NCBI GenBank assembly: GCA_018401965.1
Contig: JAGYJU010000005.1
Coordinates: 1 to 64,000, forward strand
DNA from: Roseicyclus sp.
Lineage (GTDB): Bacteria; Pseudomonadota; Alphaproteobacteria; Rhodobacterales; Rhodobacteraceae
Reading direction: 5' to 3'
DNA: 64,000 bases
Shown here: in pieces, positions 53,264 through 63,167 of the stretch
Numbering within the stretch: the stretch's first letter is position 1
Layout: every line of letters starts with the position of its first letter
Notes under the pieces: model-generated
What the model was told of the DNA's origin: nothing
Databases searched by the model: none
The model's input: the letters and a program-made list of their open reading frames with translations, nothing else
Translations under genes and position numbers: made by a program

Positions 53264-53656
53264 CTATCCCTCGGCCTGGTCCTGCAAACGGCGGTTCAGG
53301 CGTTCGTTCAGCGCCGGATCGGATCCCGCCTGTTCCAGGATCGCGGCGTATAGCTCGGTGTCCATGCCCTCCACCGCGTCGATGGCGGCGATGATGGCGC
53401 CATTGCCTTCCTCGACGATGGCCTGCTGCGCATCCGCATCGGTTTCCTGTTGCAGGCGTTCGGTAAAGACCGACCGTAGCGCGTTCACCTCGACGAAGGC
53501 GGCGACAAAGGCATCAAGGTCTGCCGCGGAATAGCCTGCGGCCTCGGATTGTGCGGGGGATTGTGCGGGCGCGGTCTGTGCGACAAGGCCGCCAAAGGGC
53601 GCGACCAGAACGGCGGCGCCAAATGCTGCACTGGCAATCGAATTTCGAAAGGTCAT
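53264..53656 (-). CDS. Exported DUF4168 domain protein
   Basis: Exported protein of 130 residues. The signal peptide (MTFRNSIASAAFGAAVLVAPFGGLVAQ) is followed by a DUF4168 domain: YSAADLDAFVAAFVEVNALR near residue 43 and a C-terminal GMDTELYAAILEQAGSDPALNERLNRRL (cited in part). The domain has no known function. It lies between rpsA and the IS element in the aroA-cmk-rpsA block. Confidence 0.75.
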   Translation of the reverse strand: MTFRNSIASAAFGAAVLVAPFGGLVAQTAPAQSPAQSEAAGYSAADLDAFVAAFVEVNALRSVFTERLQQETDADAQQAIVEEGNGAIIAAIDAVEGMDTELYAAILEQAGSDPALNERLNRRLQDQAEG

Positions 53657-53818
53657 GATGTCTCCTCGTGACCGGGTTCGCGGAACGCTCGGCCTGCGCC
53701 CGCCTCGATACCCCGACAGCTAGGCAAGCCTTGTCCGCGATGCAAAAGGGCAGGCGAGCCCTTGCCCATCCGCCCCGATCCGGTCGGCAGGTCATTGCCG
53801 CCTGCGCGCGCCACTTAG

Positions 53819-55250
53819 TACTACAGTTGTATTTTAATGCGTATTTTGCGATGTGCTCTGGCAGCGGCGATTTGATGCTCGCGTCGCCATCGTGACCAGT
53901 CCCAAATGGCGCTGGTGGTGAGGGTTGGCTTCAAGATGAGGCGTGCGATTAGACGGCGGAGTTCGGGCGTGGTGAGAGTTGCCTCGAGGCGGGTCAGCAT
54001 GTTCAAGCCGGTTTGAGGCTCGGACTCGTTTTGTTCGGTTTGCTGAATGCCGTGCGACGCTGTTCGGCAGCAAGGCGCGCAAGAAACGCCGCGGCTGTCA
54101 TGACAAGGCTCATGTGGCGGTGCCACCCATGCCATGAGCGCGCCTCACAGTGATCAAGGCCCAGGTCGTCCTTGGCCCGCAGGAAACATTCCTCGATTGT
54201 CCAACGCAGACCGGCGGCAGCGGCCATCTCGGCAAGGCTAATTTCGGATCGGGCGTAGACGAAATAATAGGTCTGCTTATCTGGGTCGCGCAGGCTCCGA
54301 CGCGCAAGCACCCAGCGGGAAAACCCCACCTCGGACGTATGTGACAATGGCACGCGGGCCCAGTCATACAGCCGCTGCCCCTTGGCGCCCTCGCCTGCGC
54401 TCAGCGCGTGCCATGCATCGTGTGGCAGGCCCGCAATCATGGTCTCGGGATCAGTCTGTGTGAGCTGCAAATCTTCGAATATTCGCAGCGTGTGGTTTGA
54501 TCGCACCGCCAAAACATAGGCCTGACCGCGCGCCTCCAGCATCCGGCGGAACCGTGCATCCGAGCCATAGACTGCGTCAGCCAGAACGAAAGCGCAGGGG
54601 AGACCCTCATCCAGAAGTTTCGCCACCATCTCGGTGGCTATGGCGGGCTTCGTCGCAAAGGCGACATCCTCCGGCACACTGGCCCTTCTTCGACGCTCCG
54701 GGTCATTGGCCCAGACTTTCGGTAAGTAAAGTCGCCGGTCGATCAAGGCATGACCCCAGCGGCTGGCATAGCTGGAAAACACCCCGATCTGGCTGTTTTC
54801 GACACGCCCCGCCGTGCCGGAGTACTGACGCGCCACACCGACAGAATGCACCCCTTTCTTAAGAAAACCCGTCTCATCCACGACCAGAACTCCATCCGGG
54901 TCGCCAAGAGCTTCGACTGCATAGCGACGAACAACATCGCACAGAGCATCGGCCGACCATGAAGACATGCCAAGCAGAGATTGATCCGATACGGCCGAGC
55001 CATACCGGCCTCTTCGGCAAGCATCCAGCCCGTCTTTCGCTCTACCCCCGACAGCAGGCCATCGATGAATGCGCCGGCTGAGGCGCGCTGCTCCAACCTT
55101 TTGAATGCAGGCCAAACATACTCCTTCAACTCATCCAACGCTTCTCGCCAATCTTGTAGCGACGCTGCCCAATCCGATACCGCCATGATCCCAACCCCAA
55201 ACCGTTCGGTGAGATTGAATCAGAAGAAACTTAAAAGCGCAACTGTAGTA
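53819..55250 (-). mobile_element. IS701-family insertion sequence
   Basis: A 1432-bp element. Both ends begin TACTACAGTTG reading inward (53819 on; from 55250 on the minus strand), with TTTTAA shortly after. Flanking bases are TTAG on the left and CTAG on the right, a near match to the 4-bp YTAR target duplication of IS701-family elements; one base differs. The transposase fills the inside. It sits exactly at the cmk stop codon. Confidence 0.8.
54003..55186 (-). pseudogene. IS701-family DDE transposase with one frame break
   Basis: About 394 residues if repaired. The N-terminal part (MAVSDWAASLQDWREALDEL ... EEAGMARPYR) is in one frame to about 54984; the rest (SLLGMSSWSADALCDVV, VVDETGFLKKG with the first catalytic Asp, FVLADAVYGSD with the second, RWTIEECFLRAKDDLGLD with the Glu) is in another. 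Adding one G at 54983 (plus strand) gives RIQSLLGM and a single frame. All three acidic residues remain. It may be a one-base error rather than true inactivation. Ends in a Lys/Pro/Ser tail. Confidence 0.85.
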
Positions 55251-55880
55251 CTAGGCGCCGCGCACCACCTGCACGGCGGCCACGGCGGCGGCAACGGCCT
55301 GGTCCACGCTCATCCGGCTGGTATCCAGCACCAGCGCATCGGCGGCCGCGATCATCGGCGCGGTTGCGCGGTCCGCATCGCGGGCATCGCGGCTGCGCAC
55401 ATCGGCCAGAACGGTGGCGAGATCGGTGTCATGCCCTGCGCCGCGCAATTCCTTGAACCGGCGTTCGGCGCGCACCTCGGGGCTGGCGGTGACGAACAGC
55501 TTCACCTCGGCCTCGGGGCAGATCACCGTGCCGATATCGCGCCCGTCCAAGACCGCGCCGCCGGGCCGCCGGGCAAAGCTGCGCTGGAACGCCACAAGCG
55601 CCGCGCGCACCTCGGGGATGACGGCGACACGGCTGGCGGCCTGCCCGGCCTCGGCGGTGCGCAGATCCGGGCGCTCAAGATCGGTGGGATCGATCCGCAA
55701 GGCTGCCGCCACGGGATCGCCGCCCATCGCCCCGACCGCGCGATACAACAGCCCCGTGTCCAGATGCGCAAAGCCGAACCGCGCCGCAACCGCGCGACCG
55801 ATGGTGCCCTTGCCTGCGGCGGCAGGCCCATCGATGGCGACCGTAAAGCCGGTTTGCGCGCCGTCCGTCACCAAGATCAC
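55251..55880 (-). CDS. cmk: Cytidylate kinase
   Basis: CMP/dCMP kinase of about 209 residues. P-loop [16 protein letters not shown] near residue 18, [12 protein letters not shown], and [14 protein letters not shown] with the phosphate-binding Arg. GTG at 55880 is the longest start; another GTG at 55871 is equally good. Its last codons GGCGCC are followed by TAG, which belongs to the CTAG next to the IS right end, so the insertion left the stop intact. It follows aroA, separated by a dispersed repeat. Confidence 0.92.
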   Translation of the reverse strand: MILVTDGAQTGFTVAIDGPAAAGKGTIGRAVAARFGFAHLDTGLLYRAVGAMGGDPVAAALRIDPTDLERPDLRTAEAGQAASRVAVIPEVRAALVAFQRSFARRPGGAVLDGRDIGTVICPEAEVKLFVTASPEVRAERRFKELRGAGHDTDLATVLADVRSRDARDADRATAPMIAAADALVLDTSRMSVDQAVAAAVAAVQVVRGA

Positions 55881-55888
55881 CCCTCTCG

Positions 55889-55950
55889 TCTTCTTCGTTT
55901 CAAAAATATCCCGGGGGAGTCCCGGAACGGGACGGGGGCAGCGCCCCCTG
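55889..55950 (-). repeat. Dispersed Rhodobacterales-type GC palindrome repeat, copy 3
   Basis: Minus strand: GGGGGC-GCT-GCCCCC hairpin (55948-55934), then GACTCCCCCGGGATATTTTTGAAACGAAGAAG. It lies between aroA and cmk. Same family as the copies at 9331 and 14186. Confidence 0.65.
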
Positions 55951-55962
55951 CAACGTCCGGCG

Positions 55963-57312
55963 CTACGCGTCCAGCGTCAGGCTGGCCCCAAGCGCGCGCA
56001 TCAAGGGTTCGAACACCGGGAATGACGTGGCGATCGGGCCTGCATCATCCACCGTGATCGGCTGATCCGATGCCAGGCCCGCGCACAGGAAAGACATCGC
56101 GATACGGTGATCGAGGTGGGTGGCCACCGTCACACCGCCTGCCACGCCGCCCGGCCCGCGCCCTTGCACGATCCACCAATCCGGCCCGTCTTCCACCGCG
56201 ACACCGGCGGCGCGCAGGCCCACGGCCATCGCATCGATCCGATCGCTTTCCTTGACGCGCAATTCCTTGACACCGCGCATCACCGTTGCCCCGGTCGCAT
56301 TGGCCGCGACCACCGACAGGATCGGGTATTCGTCGATCATGCTGGCGGCACGCTCGGGCGGCACCTCGACGCCCGTCATGGCGGGCGAATAGCGGGCGCG
56401 CAGATCGGCCACCGGTTCGCCGCCCTCGTCGCGCAGGTTTTCATAGGACAGGTCCGCGCCCATCTCGCGCAGGGTGTCGAACAGGCCCGCGCGGGTCGGG
56501 TTCAACCCGATATTGGGCACCACGACATCCGATCCCGGCACGATCAGCGCGGCGCAGACCGGAAAGGCGGCAGAGCTTGGATCGCAGGGCACGGCGATGG
56601 TTTGCGCCGTCAACTCGGGCTGTCCTGTCAGGGTTATGACGCGACCCTCTGGCGTGATCTCGGTGGTGATCTCGGCGCCAAAGCCCGCCAGCATCCGTTC
56701 GGTATGGTCGCGCGTCGCCTCGGCCTCGATCACCACGGTCTGCCCCGGCGCGCTCAGCCCCGCCAGCAACACGGCGGATTTCACCTGCGCCGAGGGCACC
56801 GGCGTTGCGTAGCGTACCGGCACCGGGTTGGCCGCGCCGGTGATCGTCATCGGCAAGCGCCCGCCCGCCCGGCCCACCGACGTGGTTCCGAACAAGGCCA
56901 AGGGGTCTGTCACCCGCGCCATCGGCCGCGACCGCAAGGATGCGTCCCCCGTGAAGGTGGCGGTGATGGGCGATGTCGCCATCGCGCCCATGATGAGCCG
57001 CACCCCGGTGCCGGAATTGCCGCAATCGATCACGTCGGCGGGTTCGGCAAAGCCGCCCACGCCCACGCCATGCACTTGCCATGTGCCGTCGTCATCGCGC
57101 GTCACCTCGGCCCCGAAGGCACGCATGGCCCGCGCGGTATCCAGCACATCCTGCCCTTCCAGAAGCCCGGTGATGACCGTTTCACCCACCGCCATGGCCC
57201 CCAGGATCAGGCTGCGGTGCGAGATGGACTTGTCGCCCGGCACCACCGCCACGCCACTCAGGGCTTGGCCCTTGCGGGCGGTCATCGGAACGGGATCACC
57301 ATGGCCGGACAT
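55963..57312 (-). CDS. aroA: 3-phosphoshikimate 1-carboxyvinyltransferase (EPSP synthase)
   Basis: Shikimate-pathway enzyme of 449 residues. [19 protein letters not shown] and [14 protein letters not shown] follow the class II-type layout; the PEP site is [27 protein letters not shown] and [11 protein letters not shown] are conserved. In class II glyphosate-tolerant enzymes (for example CP4) the loop reads N-A-A-T-G with Ala, while here it is N-S-G-T-G with Gly, so the tolerance-linked Ala is absent. First gene of the aroA-cmk block. Confidence 0.94.
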   Translation of the reverse strand: MSGHGDPVPMTARKGQALSGVAVVPGDKSISHRSLILGAMAVGETVITGLLEGQDVLDTARAMRAFGAEVTRDDDGTWQVHGVGVGGFAEPADVIDCGNSGTGVRLIMGAMATSPITATFTGDASLRSRPMARVTDPLALFGTTSVGRAGGRLPMTITGAANPVPVRYATPVPSAQVKSAVLLAGLSAPGQTVVIEAEATRDHTERMLAGFGAEITTEITPEGRVITLTGQPELTAQTIAVPCDPSSAAFPVCAALIVPGSDVVVPNIGLNPTRAGLFDTLREMGADLSYENLRDEGGEPVADLRARYSPAMTGVEVPPERAASMIDEYPILSVVAANATGATVMRGVKELRVKESDRIDAMAVGLRAAGVAVEDGPDWWIVQGRGPGGVAGGVTVATHLDHRIAMSFLCAGLASDQPITVDDAGPIATSFPVFEPLMRALGASLTLDA

Positions 57313-57384
57313 CGCGCATCTCTCCTTGCTGTGTTGCCTGCGTGATAGACGGGCGCGAGGAAGCCGTAAACACCCCGCTTTCGC

Positions 57385-58536
57385 TCAGGCCGCCACCAGC
57401 CGCCGCATCCGCGGCACCAGGATCAGCGGGATCACGAGGATAAGCCCCGCACCGATGCCAAAGGCCGCGCGCAGGCCAAAGGCATCGGACAGAAAGCCCA
57501 TCAGCGGCGGGCCGATGAAGAACCCCAGGTAGCCGATCATCGCGGCGCGCGACACGGCCAGCGTGCGCGCCCCTGGTGCCGCCATCTGCCCGGCCAGCGC
57601 AAGCGCCATCGGCCCCACGACCGACACGCCCAGGCCCAGACAGGCAAAGCCCAGATAGGCCACCAAGGGCACGGGTGCGGCCGCCGCGGTCACCAACCCC
57701 GCCGCCGCCATCAGCGACGCCCAACGCAGCACCGTGGTTTCCGCCCCGCGCATTGTCACTAGGTGGCCGGCCAGACGCCCCACCCCCATGGTCAGGCCCA
57801 ACATCGCGGGGCCCAGCGCGCCCTCGGCCGCGCCGCCGCCCAAGGTGCGTTCGATATGCAGCGCCGACCAGCCTTCGGTCGCGTTCTCGGCAAAAAAGCC
57901 GATCAGCGCGACCAGGCCGGCGCACCAGACATAGGGAGTGATCCGCCCCCGGCTGGCCTGCGGCATGTCCTGTGCGCCCCCCGCGCCGATCTCGGGGCGC
58001 AGCGTCAGGCCAACCGCAAGGATCACCACCGCGCCAACCAGGGCGAACCAGGGGCCCGGTGCAAGCCCCGCCTCGCGGGCCAGACCGGTCAGCATGGCCG
58101 CCGCCGCATAGCCAAGGGAATAGACCGCGTGATTGAGGTTCATCATCGACAGCCCGTGCCGCGCCTCGAGCCGCGACACGCGCGCATTGGCCAGGATGTC
58201 ATACATCCCCGTCGCAGTCCCGATGATCACCACCCCCGCGATGAAGGGCAGCACGCTGTCGGCCAGGCCAAAGGGCAGGACCGCCAGCCCAAGCATCAAC
58301 CCCGACACCGTCAGCCCCCAGCGCGGCAGGGCGGCATCGAGGCGCGGCGACACCCACATCGCCAAAAGCGCCCCGGCCGCCGCGCCCAGCAAGATCAGGC
58401 CAAGCATGCCGTCATCGATGGCCAGCCGCCCTTTCAGATCCGGCAGGAAGGCGGCGAAACTGCCCCAGAACAGGCCCACACCGATAAAGGCGGCCATAGG
58501 GGCACGAGACAGGCGAAGATCGGTGAACAGGCGCAT
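57385..58536 (-). CDS. MFS transporter
   Basis: Major facilitator carrier of 383 residues with 12 predicted helices. FIGVGLFWGSFAAFLPDLKGRL begins helix 1 (partly cited) and WVSPRLDAALPRWGL is the loop 2-3 region; it resembles the YbjJ/FucP-like sugar-type MFS group. FFAENATEGWSALHIERTLG is conserved in YbjJ-type proteins. Single gene. Substrate unknown. Confidence 0.85.
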   Translation of the reverse strand: MRLFTDLRLSRAPMAAFIGVGLFWGSFAAFLPDLKGRLAIDDGMLGLILLGAAAGALLAMWVSPRLDAALPRWGLTVSGLMLGLAVLPFGLADSVLPFIAGVVIIGTATGMYDILANARVSRLEARHGLSMMNLNHAVYSLGYAAAAMLTGLAREAGLAPGPWFALVGAVVILAVGLTLRPEIGAGGAQDMPQASRGRITPYVWCAGLVALIGFFAENATEGWSALHIERTLGGGAAEGALGPAMLGLTMGVGRLAGHLVTMRGAETTVLRWASLMAAAGLVTAAAAPVPLVAYLGFACLGLGVSVVGPMALALAGQMAAPGARTLAVSRAAMIGYLGFFIGPPLMGFLSDAFGLRAAFGIGAGLILVIPLILVPRMRRLVAA

Positions 58537-58607
58537 GGCATGGCGTTAGGCGCTGCCCACGAGACTGGCAAGACCTCGCGGGCAAGCGCGGGAAAAGTCG
58601 TGCGAAG

Positions 58608-58656
58608 GGTTAAGCGGACCTCCGCTTTTCCAACTTGGATTAATGGAAACTTAACC
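58608..58656 (+). promoter_or_regulatory. CtrA-type site and nested dyads upstream of the Hint gene
   Basis: TTAA (58640-58643), N7, TTAACC (58651-58656) is the full CtrA recognition pattern. It is embedded in an inverted repeat GGTTAAG (58608-58614) / CTTAACC (58650-58656), with a GCGGA/TCCGC hairpin and TTTCCA/TGGAAA arms inside. It lies about 66 bases upstream of the preferred start codon. Confidence 0.6.
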
Positions 58657-58709
58657 AAGCTCTGTTCTGACTGGTCCGCATGAGCGTCATCGGCCCTTTC
58701 GGCCCGAAC

Positions 58710-58715
58710 AGGAGG
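58710..58715 (+). promoter_or_regulatory. Ribosome-binding site that sets a TTG start for the Hint gene
   Basis: AGGAGG at 58710-58715, 6 bases before TTG at 58722 ([15 protein letters not shown]). Confidence 0.75.
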
Positions 58716-58721
58716 CGTATC

Positions 58722-59627
58722 TTGGCAAATTACGAGGCGACCCATGCAATTGCCCTTGTCGCTGGCAAGGCCTCGGGAACCGCAAGCCTGTCGTGGGACA
58801 GGATCGTTGACATCGACCATGTGCGAACGGTCACGGATACCGCGCCCTTTGGTGAGCTTGACCCGACCGACACCACGGCGGGCAGCGTGTTCAGCGGTTT
58901 CTACATCGACATCGACATCGACGGGGCGTTTTACGGTGTCTTCGTCAGTGGCAACACTTGGATCGTCCCCTACAACAAGGCCCAGTTCGACATCAGCACC
59001 AGCACCGCCTTTGCGGCCAAGATCACCACGAACCATGCCCCCAACCTGGCAGGTGCCGCGAATTGCTTTCTGACCGGCACAAAGATCGCGACCCCAAGCG
59101 GTGCGCGGGCCATCGAAACGTTGGTGCCCGGCGATGCGATCCTGACGGCCGATGACCGGATCACGCAGGTGGTTTGGGTTTGGCGGCAAGATGCGATCAC
59201 CCTTCGTGGTCTTGCCCCGGCGCGCGCCCCGATCTGCATCAGCGCCGATGCGCTTGGCCCCGGTTGCTCGACCCATGACCTGACCGTGACAGCCGATCAT
59301 GCGCTGCTGATCGACGGCCTGCTGATCAACGCGGGCGCGCTGGTGAACGGCAGCACGATCCGCCCCCTGTCGCCCGACGAGATGCCGCCGCGCCATGGCC
59401 TTTGGCATATCGAGACCGCCGCGCATGAACTGATCCTGGCCGAGGGCTGTGCGGCGGAAACCTTTCTGGATTATACCGGGCGGGCCGGGTTCGACACCCA
59501 CGGCGCGTATCTGGCCCGATATGGGGCCGATCGCTTGATCGCGGAACTGCCGCTGACGCGGATTTGCACGGCCCGGCACCTGCCCCCTGCCCTGCGCGCC
59601 GGGCTTGGGATTGCCAGCGCGGCCTGA
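58722..59627 (+). CDS. Hint-domain protein of Rhodobacterales type
   Basis: Protein of about 301 residues. Residues 1-110 form an unrecognised beta-rich part with a run of Asp ([19 protein letters not shown]); from Cys115 ([11 protein letters not shown]) runs a Hint (hedgehog/intein) domain with [12 protein letters not shown] as the block with the catalytic His. Hint domains cut themselves or splice; these bacterial versions are mostly of unknown role. TTG at 58722 is the preferred start: AGGAGG lies 6 bases upstream, while ATG at 58680 in the same frame has no ribosome-binding site. A CtrA-type site is upstream. Confidence 0.8.
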   Translation: MANYEATHAIALVAGKASGTASLSWDRIVDIDHVRTVTDTAPFGELDPTDTTAGSVFSGFYIDIDIDGAFYGVFVSGNTWIVPYNKAQFDISTSTAFAAKITTNHAPNLAGAANCFLTGTKIATPSGARAIETLVPGDAILTADDRITQVVWVWRQDAITLRGLAPARAPICISADALGPGCSTHDLTVTADHALLIDGLLINAGALVNGSTIRPLSPDEMPPRHGLWHIETAAHELILAEGCAAETFLDYTGRAGFDTHGAYLARYGADRLIAELPLTRICTARHLPPALRAGLGIASAA

Positions 59628-59724
59628 TTGCGGCTTTACAAAGCGGCGATTCCGCCCTAAGCGGCGCGCTTCAACCGGGGCCCGACACCCTTGGAGGCAG
59701 CCCCCTCGATTTTGGAGAATAGCA

Positions 59725-60342
59725 ATGGCTGGTGAGATTCCAGATCTTATCGCCGAGGCACGGACGGGGACAGGCAAGGGGGCCGCCCGTCTGGCTCGTC
59801 GCGAAGGCAAAGTGCCCGGCGTCGTCTACGGGGGCGGCATCGACCCCCTGGCGATCCAGATCCCGTACAACGTGCTGCTCAAGCGGCTCAAGCAGGGGCG
59901 GTTCCTGTCCACCCTGTTCAACCTGAAGGTCGAGGGCCAGGATGACGTGCGCGTCATTTGCCGCGGCGTTCAGCGCGACGTGGTCAAGGATCTGCCGACC
60001 CATGTGGATTTCATGCGCCTGCGCCGCACCTCGCGCGTGGCCCTGTTCATCCCCGTGGAATTCATCAACCACGATGCGGCCCCCGGCCTCAAGCGTGGCG
60101 GCGTCTTGACCGTGGTGCGCCCGGAAGTCGAATTGGTGGTGACGGCGGGTGATATTCCAGATCACATCACCGTCGACCTGACCGGCCGCGTCATCGGCGA
60201 TGTCATCCACATCTCGGACGTGGACCTGCCTGCAGGTGCCAAGCCCACGATCGACCGCGATTTCGTCATTGCGAACCTGTCCGCGCCGTCGGGTCTGGTC
60301 AGCAGCGACAATGCCGAGGCCGAGGAAGCCGCCGAAGGCTGA
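59725..60342 (+). CDS. rplY: 50S ribosomal protein L25 / general stress protein Ctc
   Basis: Long-form L25 (Ctc type) of 205 residues that binds 5S rRNA. The N-terminal L25 domain has [20 protein letters not shown], and the C-terminal TL5 domain includes [21 protein letters not shown] and [16 protein letters not shown] (first partly cited). The acidic tail EAEEAAEG is usual. ATG follows TTGGAGAATAGCA. It is followed by a strong terminator; pth, its usual neighbour, lies 2 kb downstream. Confidence 0.94.
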   Translation: MAGEIPDLIAEARTGTGKGAARLARREGKVPGVVYGGGIDPLAIQIPYNVLLKRLKQGRFLSTLFNLKVEGQDDVRVICRGVQRDVVKDLPTHVDFMRLRRTSRVALFIPVEFINHDAAPGLKRGGVLTVVRPEVELVVTAGDIPDHITVDLTGRVIGDVIHISDVDLPAGAKPTIDRDFVIANLSAPSGLVSSDNAEAEEAAEG

Positions 60343-60377
60343 TTGCCTTCGCCTGCTTGGCCAAGGTCGAACCTGCG

Positions 60378-60404
60378 AACGCCGCCCCAACCGGGCGGCG
60401 TTTT
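60378..60404 (+). terminator. Intrinsic terminator of rplY
   Basis: AACGCCGCCC (60378-60387) pairs with GGGCGGCGTT (60393-60402), followed by TTG. The T run is short (TTTT). Confidence 0.8.
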
Positions 60405-60409
60405 GCATG

Positions 60410-61117
60410 TCACGACCCCGGATCGTCGTCCAACGGGTCGGGGTCATCGCCCGCGCCCCAGACCTTGCGAAACCCCAAGACCTTGCCGCGCGAGGTGACG
60501 GGGTCATAGGTCATGTCCATGGCCGACATGAAATCGACGATCTTCTTGATCGTGCGCGCCGGGTATTTCCGGGGGTGCAGTTCCATGACGCAAAACCGCA
60601 ACGGGCATTTCCACGGGCGGCTGAACATCTCTGCCTCTGCGCCTTCGACATCCATCAGGATCACATGGGGTTTATGCGCCCGGATCAGGTCATGCACCGA
60701 CACCAGCGGCACGGGCACAGCGCGGCCTTTGCCACCAAGGCTTGACCCGGTGTAGCCGTCCGATACCGAAAAATCGGCCATCGCCCCCTCTTCGACCGGC
60801 CCGGTCGCCGCCCCATGGATCAGCGTTACCCCCACCAGGCCGTTGCGGCCCAGGGTGTCCCGGATCACCGGCAAGAGGCCGGGGTTCGCCTCGACCGACA
60901 TCACGTTTTCGGGGCCCGCGCGCTGCGCACACATGGCCGTGACATAGCCGATGCCCGCCCCCAGTTCGAGCACGCGGAACCCGGGCCGCACACAGCGGTC
61001 GGCCGATCGCGCCTCATCGGCCTCGTAGGTGCCATCGGCCAGTTTTTCGAGAATCGCGGGCGTGGCCAACCCGGCGGGCAAGCGCAGGGAAACCCCATTC
61101 AGGCGGAAATCATGCAT
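60410..61117 (-). CDS. FkbM family methyltransferase
   Basis: SAM-dependent methyltransferase of 235 residues. Motif I VLELGAGIGYVTAMCA near residue 50, VMSVEANPGLLPVI, and the FkbM hallmark HVILMDVEGAEAEMF with FCVMELHPRKYP. This family methylates hydroxyls on sugars or polyketides. It lies between rplY and an oxidoreductase gene with no glycan genes nearby, so its substrate is open. Confidence 0.85.
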   Translation of the reverse strand: MHDFRLNGVSLRLPAGLATPAILEKLADGTYEADEARSADRCVRPGFRVLELGAGIGYVTAMCAQRAGPENVMSVEANPGLLPVIRDTLGRNGLVGVTLIHGAATGPVEEGAMADFSVSDGYTGSSLGGKGRAVPVPLVSVHDLIRAHKPHVILMDVEGAEAEMFSRPWKCPLRFCVMELHPRKYPARTIKKIVDFMSAMDMTYDPVTSRGKVLGFRKVWGAGDDPDPLDDDPGS

Positions 61118-61182
61118 GGGCGCCCCCTTGGTGATGCGGTCCGGTGGTCAGCATCACAGGCAACCATGGCAATTTCGCGGCG

Positions 61183-62208
61183 TCACGCCTTGGGCATCAC
61201 CCCGAGATCATCCCGCGACAGGCGGATCAGCGTCTTGCCCGCCGACATCGCCCCGGCATAGGCGGCAATGCCGTCCTGCGCCTGTTCCAGGTCCACGATA
61301 CGCGCCACCTGGCTGACCGCAAAGCCCCCGCGCAGCGCCTGTGTCGCCGCGCGCGCATGCCAGAGCATTTCCGGCAGGCTTTTGCGCGGCAGCCATGTCG
61401 ACAACCAGAAGCCGCGCACCGTGACATCGCGGAAAATCATCGTCCCGGGATGGAGCCGGATCGGGGCCTGTTCCAGCGCGCCATAGACAAGGATGTCAGA
61501 CCGCCGGCCAAGTGCCTGGGCCAGCCGCCCGGTCATGTCGCCGCCCACGGCATCAAACGCCATCCGACAGCGCAGATCGCGGCACAGCTGCGCCAGATCG
61601 ACATCGAATGCCGCATCCGAGGAATCGAGCACATGGCGCGCGCCTTCGGCCTGCAAACCCGCCAGCTGTTCGGCGCGGCGCACCACGTTGATGACCTCGA
61701 TGCCCTTGGCCGCGGCGCGTTTGCGGATCATCCGGCCCAATTGCCCGCCCGCGCCGGTCGACACCACAGCGCCATGCCCACCCCGGCGCGCCAGCGCCAC
61801 CAGCGCGATGGCGGTCAGCGGGTTGACCGCCGACATCGCGCCCGCCCCCAGCGGCACGTCGGCAGGCAAGGGGATCACCCGGCTGGCATCGACCGCCGCA
61901 TAATCCGCCCATAGCCCGCCCGTGCCCGTGGCCAACGCCACGCGGCGGCCCAGCATCATCCGTGCCATCAGGCCGCCGCCCGCACCCACCACCGTGCCGG
62001 ACCCTTCCAGACCGGGCACGAACGGATAGGCGGCGCCGATGCCATAGTGGCCCTTGAGCGTCATCAGGTCCGACGGGTTCACCGGCGAGGCGGCCATGCG
62101 CACCAGAACCTGCCCGGCGCGCACAGGCGGCACCGCCATCTCTTGCAGCGTCAGCTGATCGGGGCCGGTCAGGATCAGCGCGCGCATGGTGTGCGGGATA
62201 TCGGGCAT
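61183..62208 (-). CDS. MDR (zinc-less) quinone-oxidoreductase-like dehydrogenase
   Basis: Medium-chain dehydrogenase of 341 residues. A GroES-like N-terminal domain (VLVRMAASPVNPSDLMTLKG, FVPGLEGSGTVVGAG) is followed by a Rossmann domain with GHGAVVSTGAGGQLGRMI. The catalytic and structural zinc cysteines of alcohol dehydrogenases are absent, so it belongs with NADPH:quinone reductase or enoyl reductases of the MECR type. 65 bases upstream of the FkbM start on the same strand. Confidence 0.85.
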   Translation of the reverse strand: MPDIPHTMRALILTGPDQLTLQEMAVPPVRAGQVLVRMAASPVNPSDLMTLKGHYGIGAAYPFVPGLEGSGTVVGAGGGLMARMMLGRRVALATGTGGLWADYAAVDASRVIPLPADVPLGAGAMSAVNPLTAIALVALARRGGHGAVVSTGAGGQLGRMIRKRAAAKGIEVINVVRRAEQLAGLQAEGARHVLDSSDAAFDVDLAQLCRDLRCRMAFDAVGGDMTGRLAQALGRRSDILVYGALEQAPIRLHPGTMIFRDVTVRGFWLSTWLPRKSLPEMLWHARAATQALRGGFAVSQVARIVDLEQAQDGIAAYAGAMSAGKTLIRLSRDDLGVMPKA

Positions 62209-62316
62209 GGATCAGCCTCCTGTCAGGGCGCGCCACCCTGCCACGCGGGCTTATGGCTTGGCAAATGCCGCCCCGGCTGGCATCACCGGGCGGGGACAGC
62301 CACGGAGGTGGACGCG

Positions 62317-63012
62317 ATGCAGCTATGGGTCGGACTGGGCAATCCGGGCGCGAAATACGCGGCCAATCGGCACAACATCGGCTGGATGGCGCTGGACCGG
62401 ATCGCGGGCGATCACCGCTTTGGCCCGTGGCGCGCAAAATTCCAGGGCAGCCTGTGCGAAGGCAGCCTTGGCGGCGAAAAGGTGATGCTGCTCAAGCCGG
62501 AAACCTTCATGAACCTGTCGGGGCAATCGGTGGGCGAGGCGCTGCGGTTCTACAAGCTGGCCGCGACCGATGTGACGGTCTTTCACGACGAGCTGGACCT
62601 TGCGCCGGGCAAATGCCGCGTCAAGTCGGGTGGCGGGCATGCGGGCCACAACGGGTTGCGGTCGATGCATCAACATATCGGTGACACCTACCACCGCGTG
62701 CGTCTGGGCATTGGCCATCCGGGCCACAAGGACCGCGTGGCAAGCTATGTCTTGTCGGATTTCGCCAAGGCCGAACAAGATTGGCTCGATGACCTGATGC
62801 GCGGCCTGTCGGACGGCGCGCCCGCATTGGCCCAGGGCGACAGAGCACGGTTCCTCAATGCCGTGGCGCTGCGCACCGCGCCGCCGCGGTCATCGAAAAC
62901 CGCCGAAGCACCGCGCCGCGGCCCGGCCCCAACCGCGCCCATCGCGGCCGATGCACCCACAAAAGACGACGGCAAAACCCCGATGCAACGGCTGTTGGAC
63001 AGGTTCCGTTGA
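62317..63012 (+). CDS. pth: Peptidyl-tRNA hydrolase
   Basis: Enzyme of 231 residues that frees tRNA from dropped peptidyl-tRNA. MQLWVGLGNPGAKYAANRHN has substrate Asn9 and catalytic His19; KPETFMNLSGQSV and VFHDELDLAPGKCRVKSGGG with the catalytic-base Asp follow. About 40 extra C-terminal residues (Pro/Ala-rich, ending DGKTPMQRLLDRFR) extend beyond E. coli Pth, typical of alphaproteobacteria. ATG follows CGGAGGTGGACGCG. Confidence 0.95.
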   Translation: MQLWVGLGNPGAKYAANRHNIGWMALDRIAGDHRFGPWRAKFQGSLCEGSLGGEKVMLLKPETFMNLSGQSVGEALRFYKLAATDVTVFHDELDLAPGKCRVKSGGGHAGHNGLRSMHQHIGDTYHRVRLGIGHPGHKDRVASYVLSDFAKAEQDWLDDLMRGLSDGAPALAQGDRARFLNAVALRTAPPRSSKTAEAPRRGPAPTAPIAADAPTKDDGKTPMQRLLDRFR

Positions 63013-63051
63013 GCGGTGCCGCGGTACTCTTCTCGGGCCGGGATGACCAAA

Positions 63052-63084
63052 GATGCCCGCATCCATGATTTTTATGCGGGCATC
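63052..63084 (+). terminator. Hairpin after pth
   Basis: GATGCCCGCAT (63052-63062) pairs exactly with ATGCGGGCATC (63074-63084). The T run is in the loop rather than after the stem, so it may act as a pause or stability element. Confidence 0.5.
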
Positions 63085-63167
63085 GGAGAGATTGGCGGGT
63101 CTGGTGCTTGTTTGAGGCCGTACAACGGTTAGCTTGCCCCCAGACGACACCAGAACAGGAGACAGCC

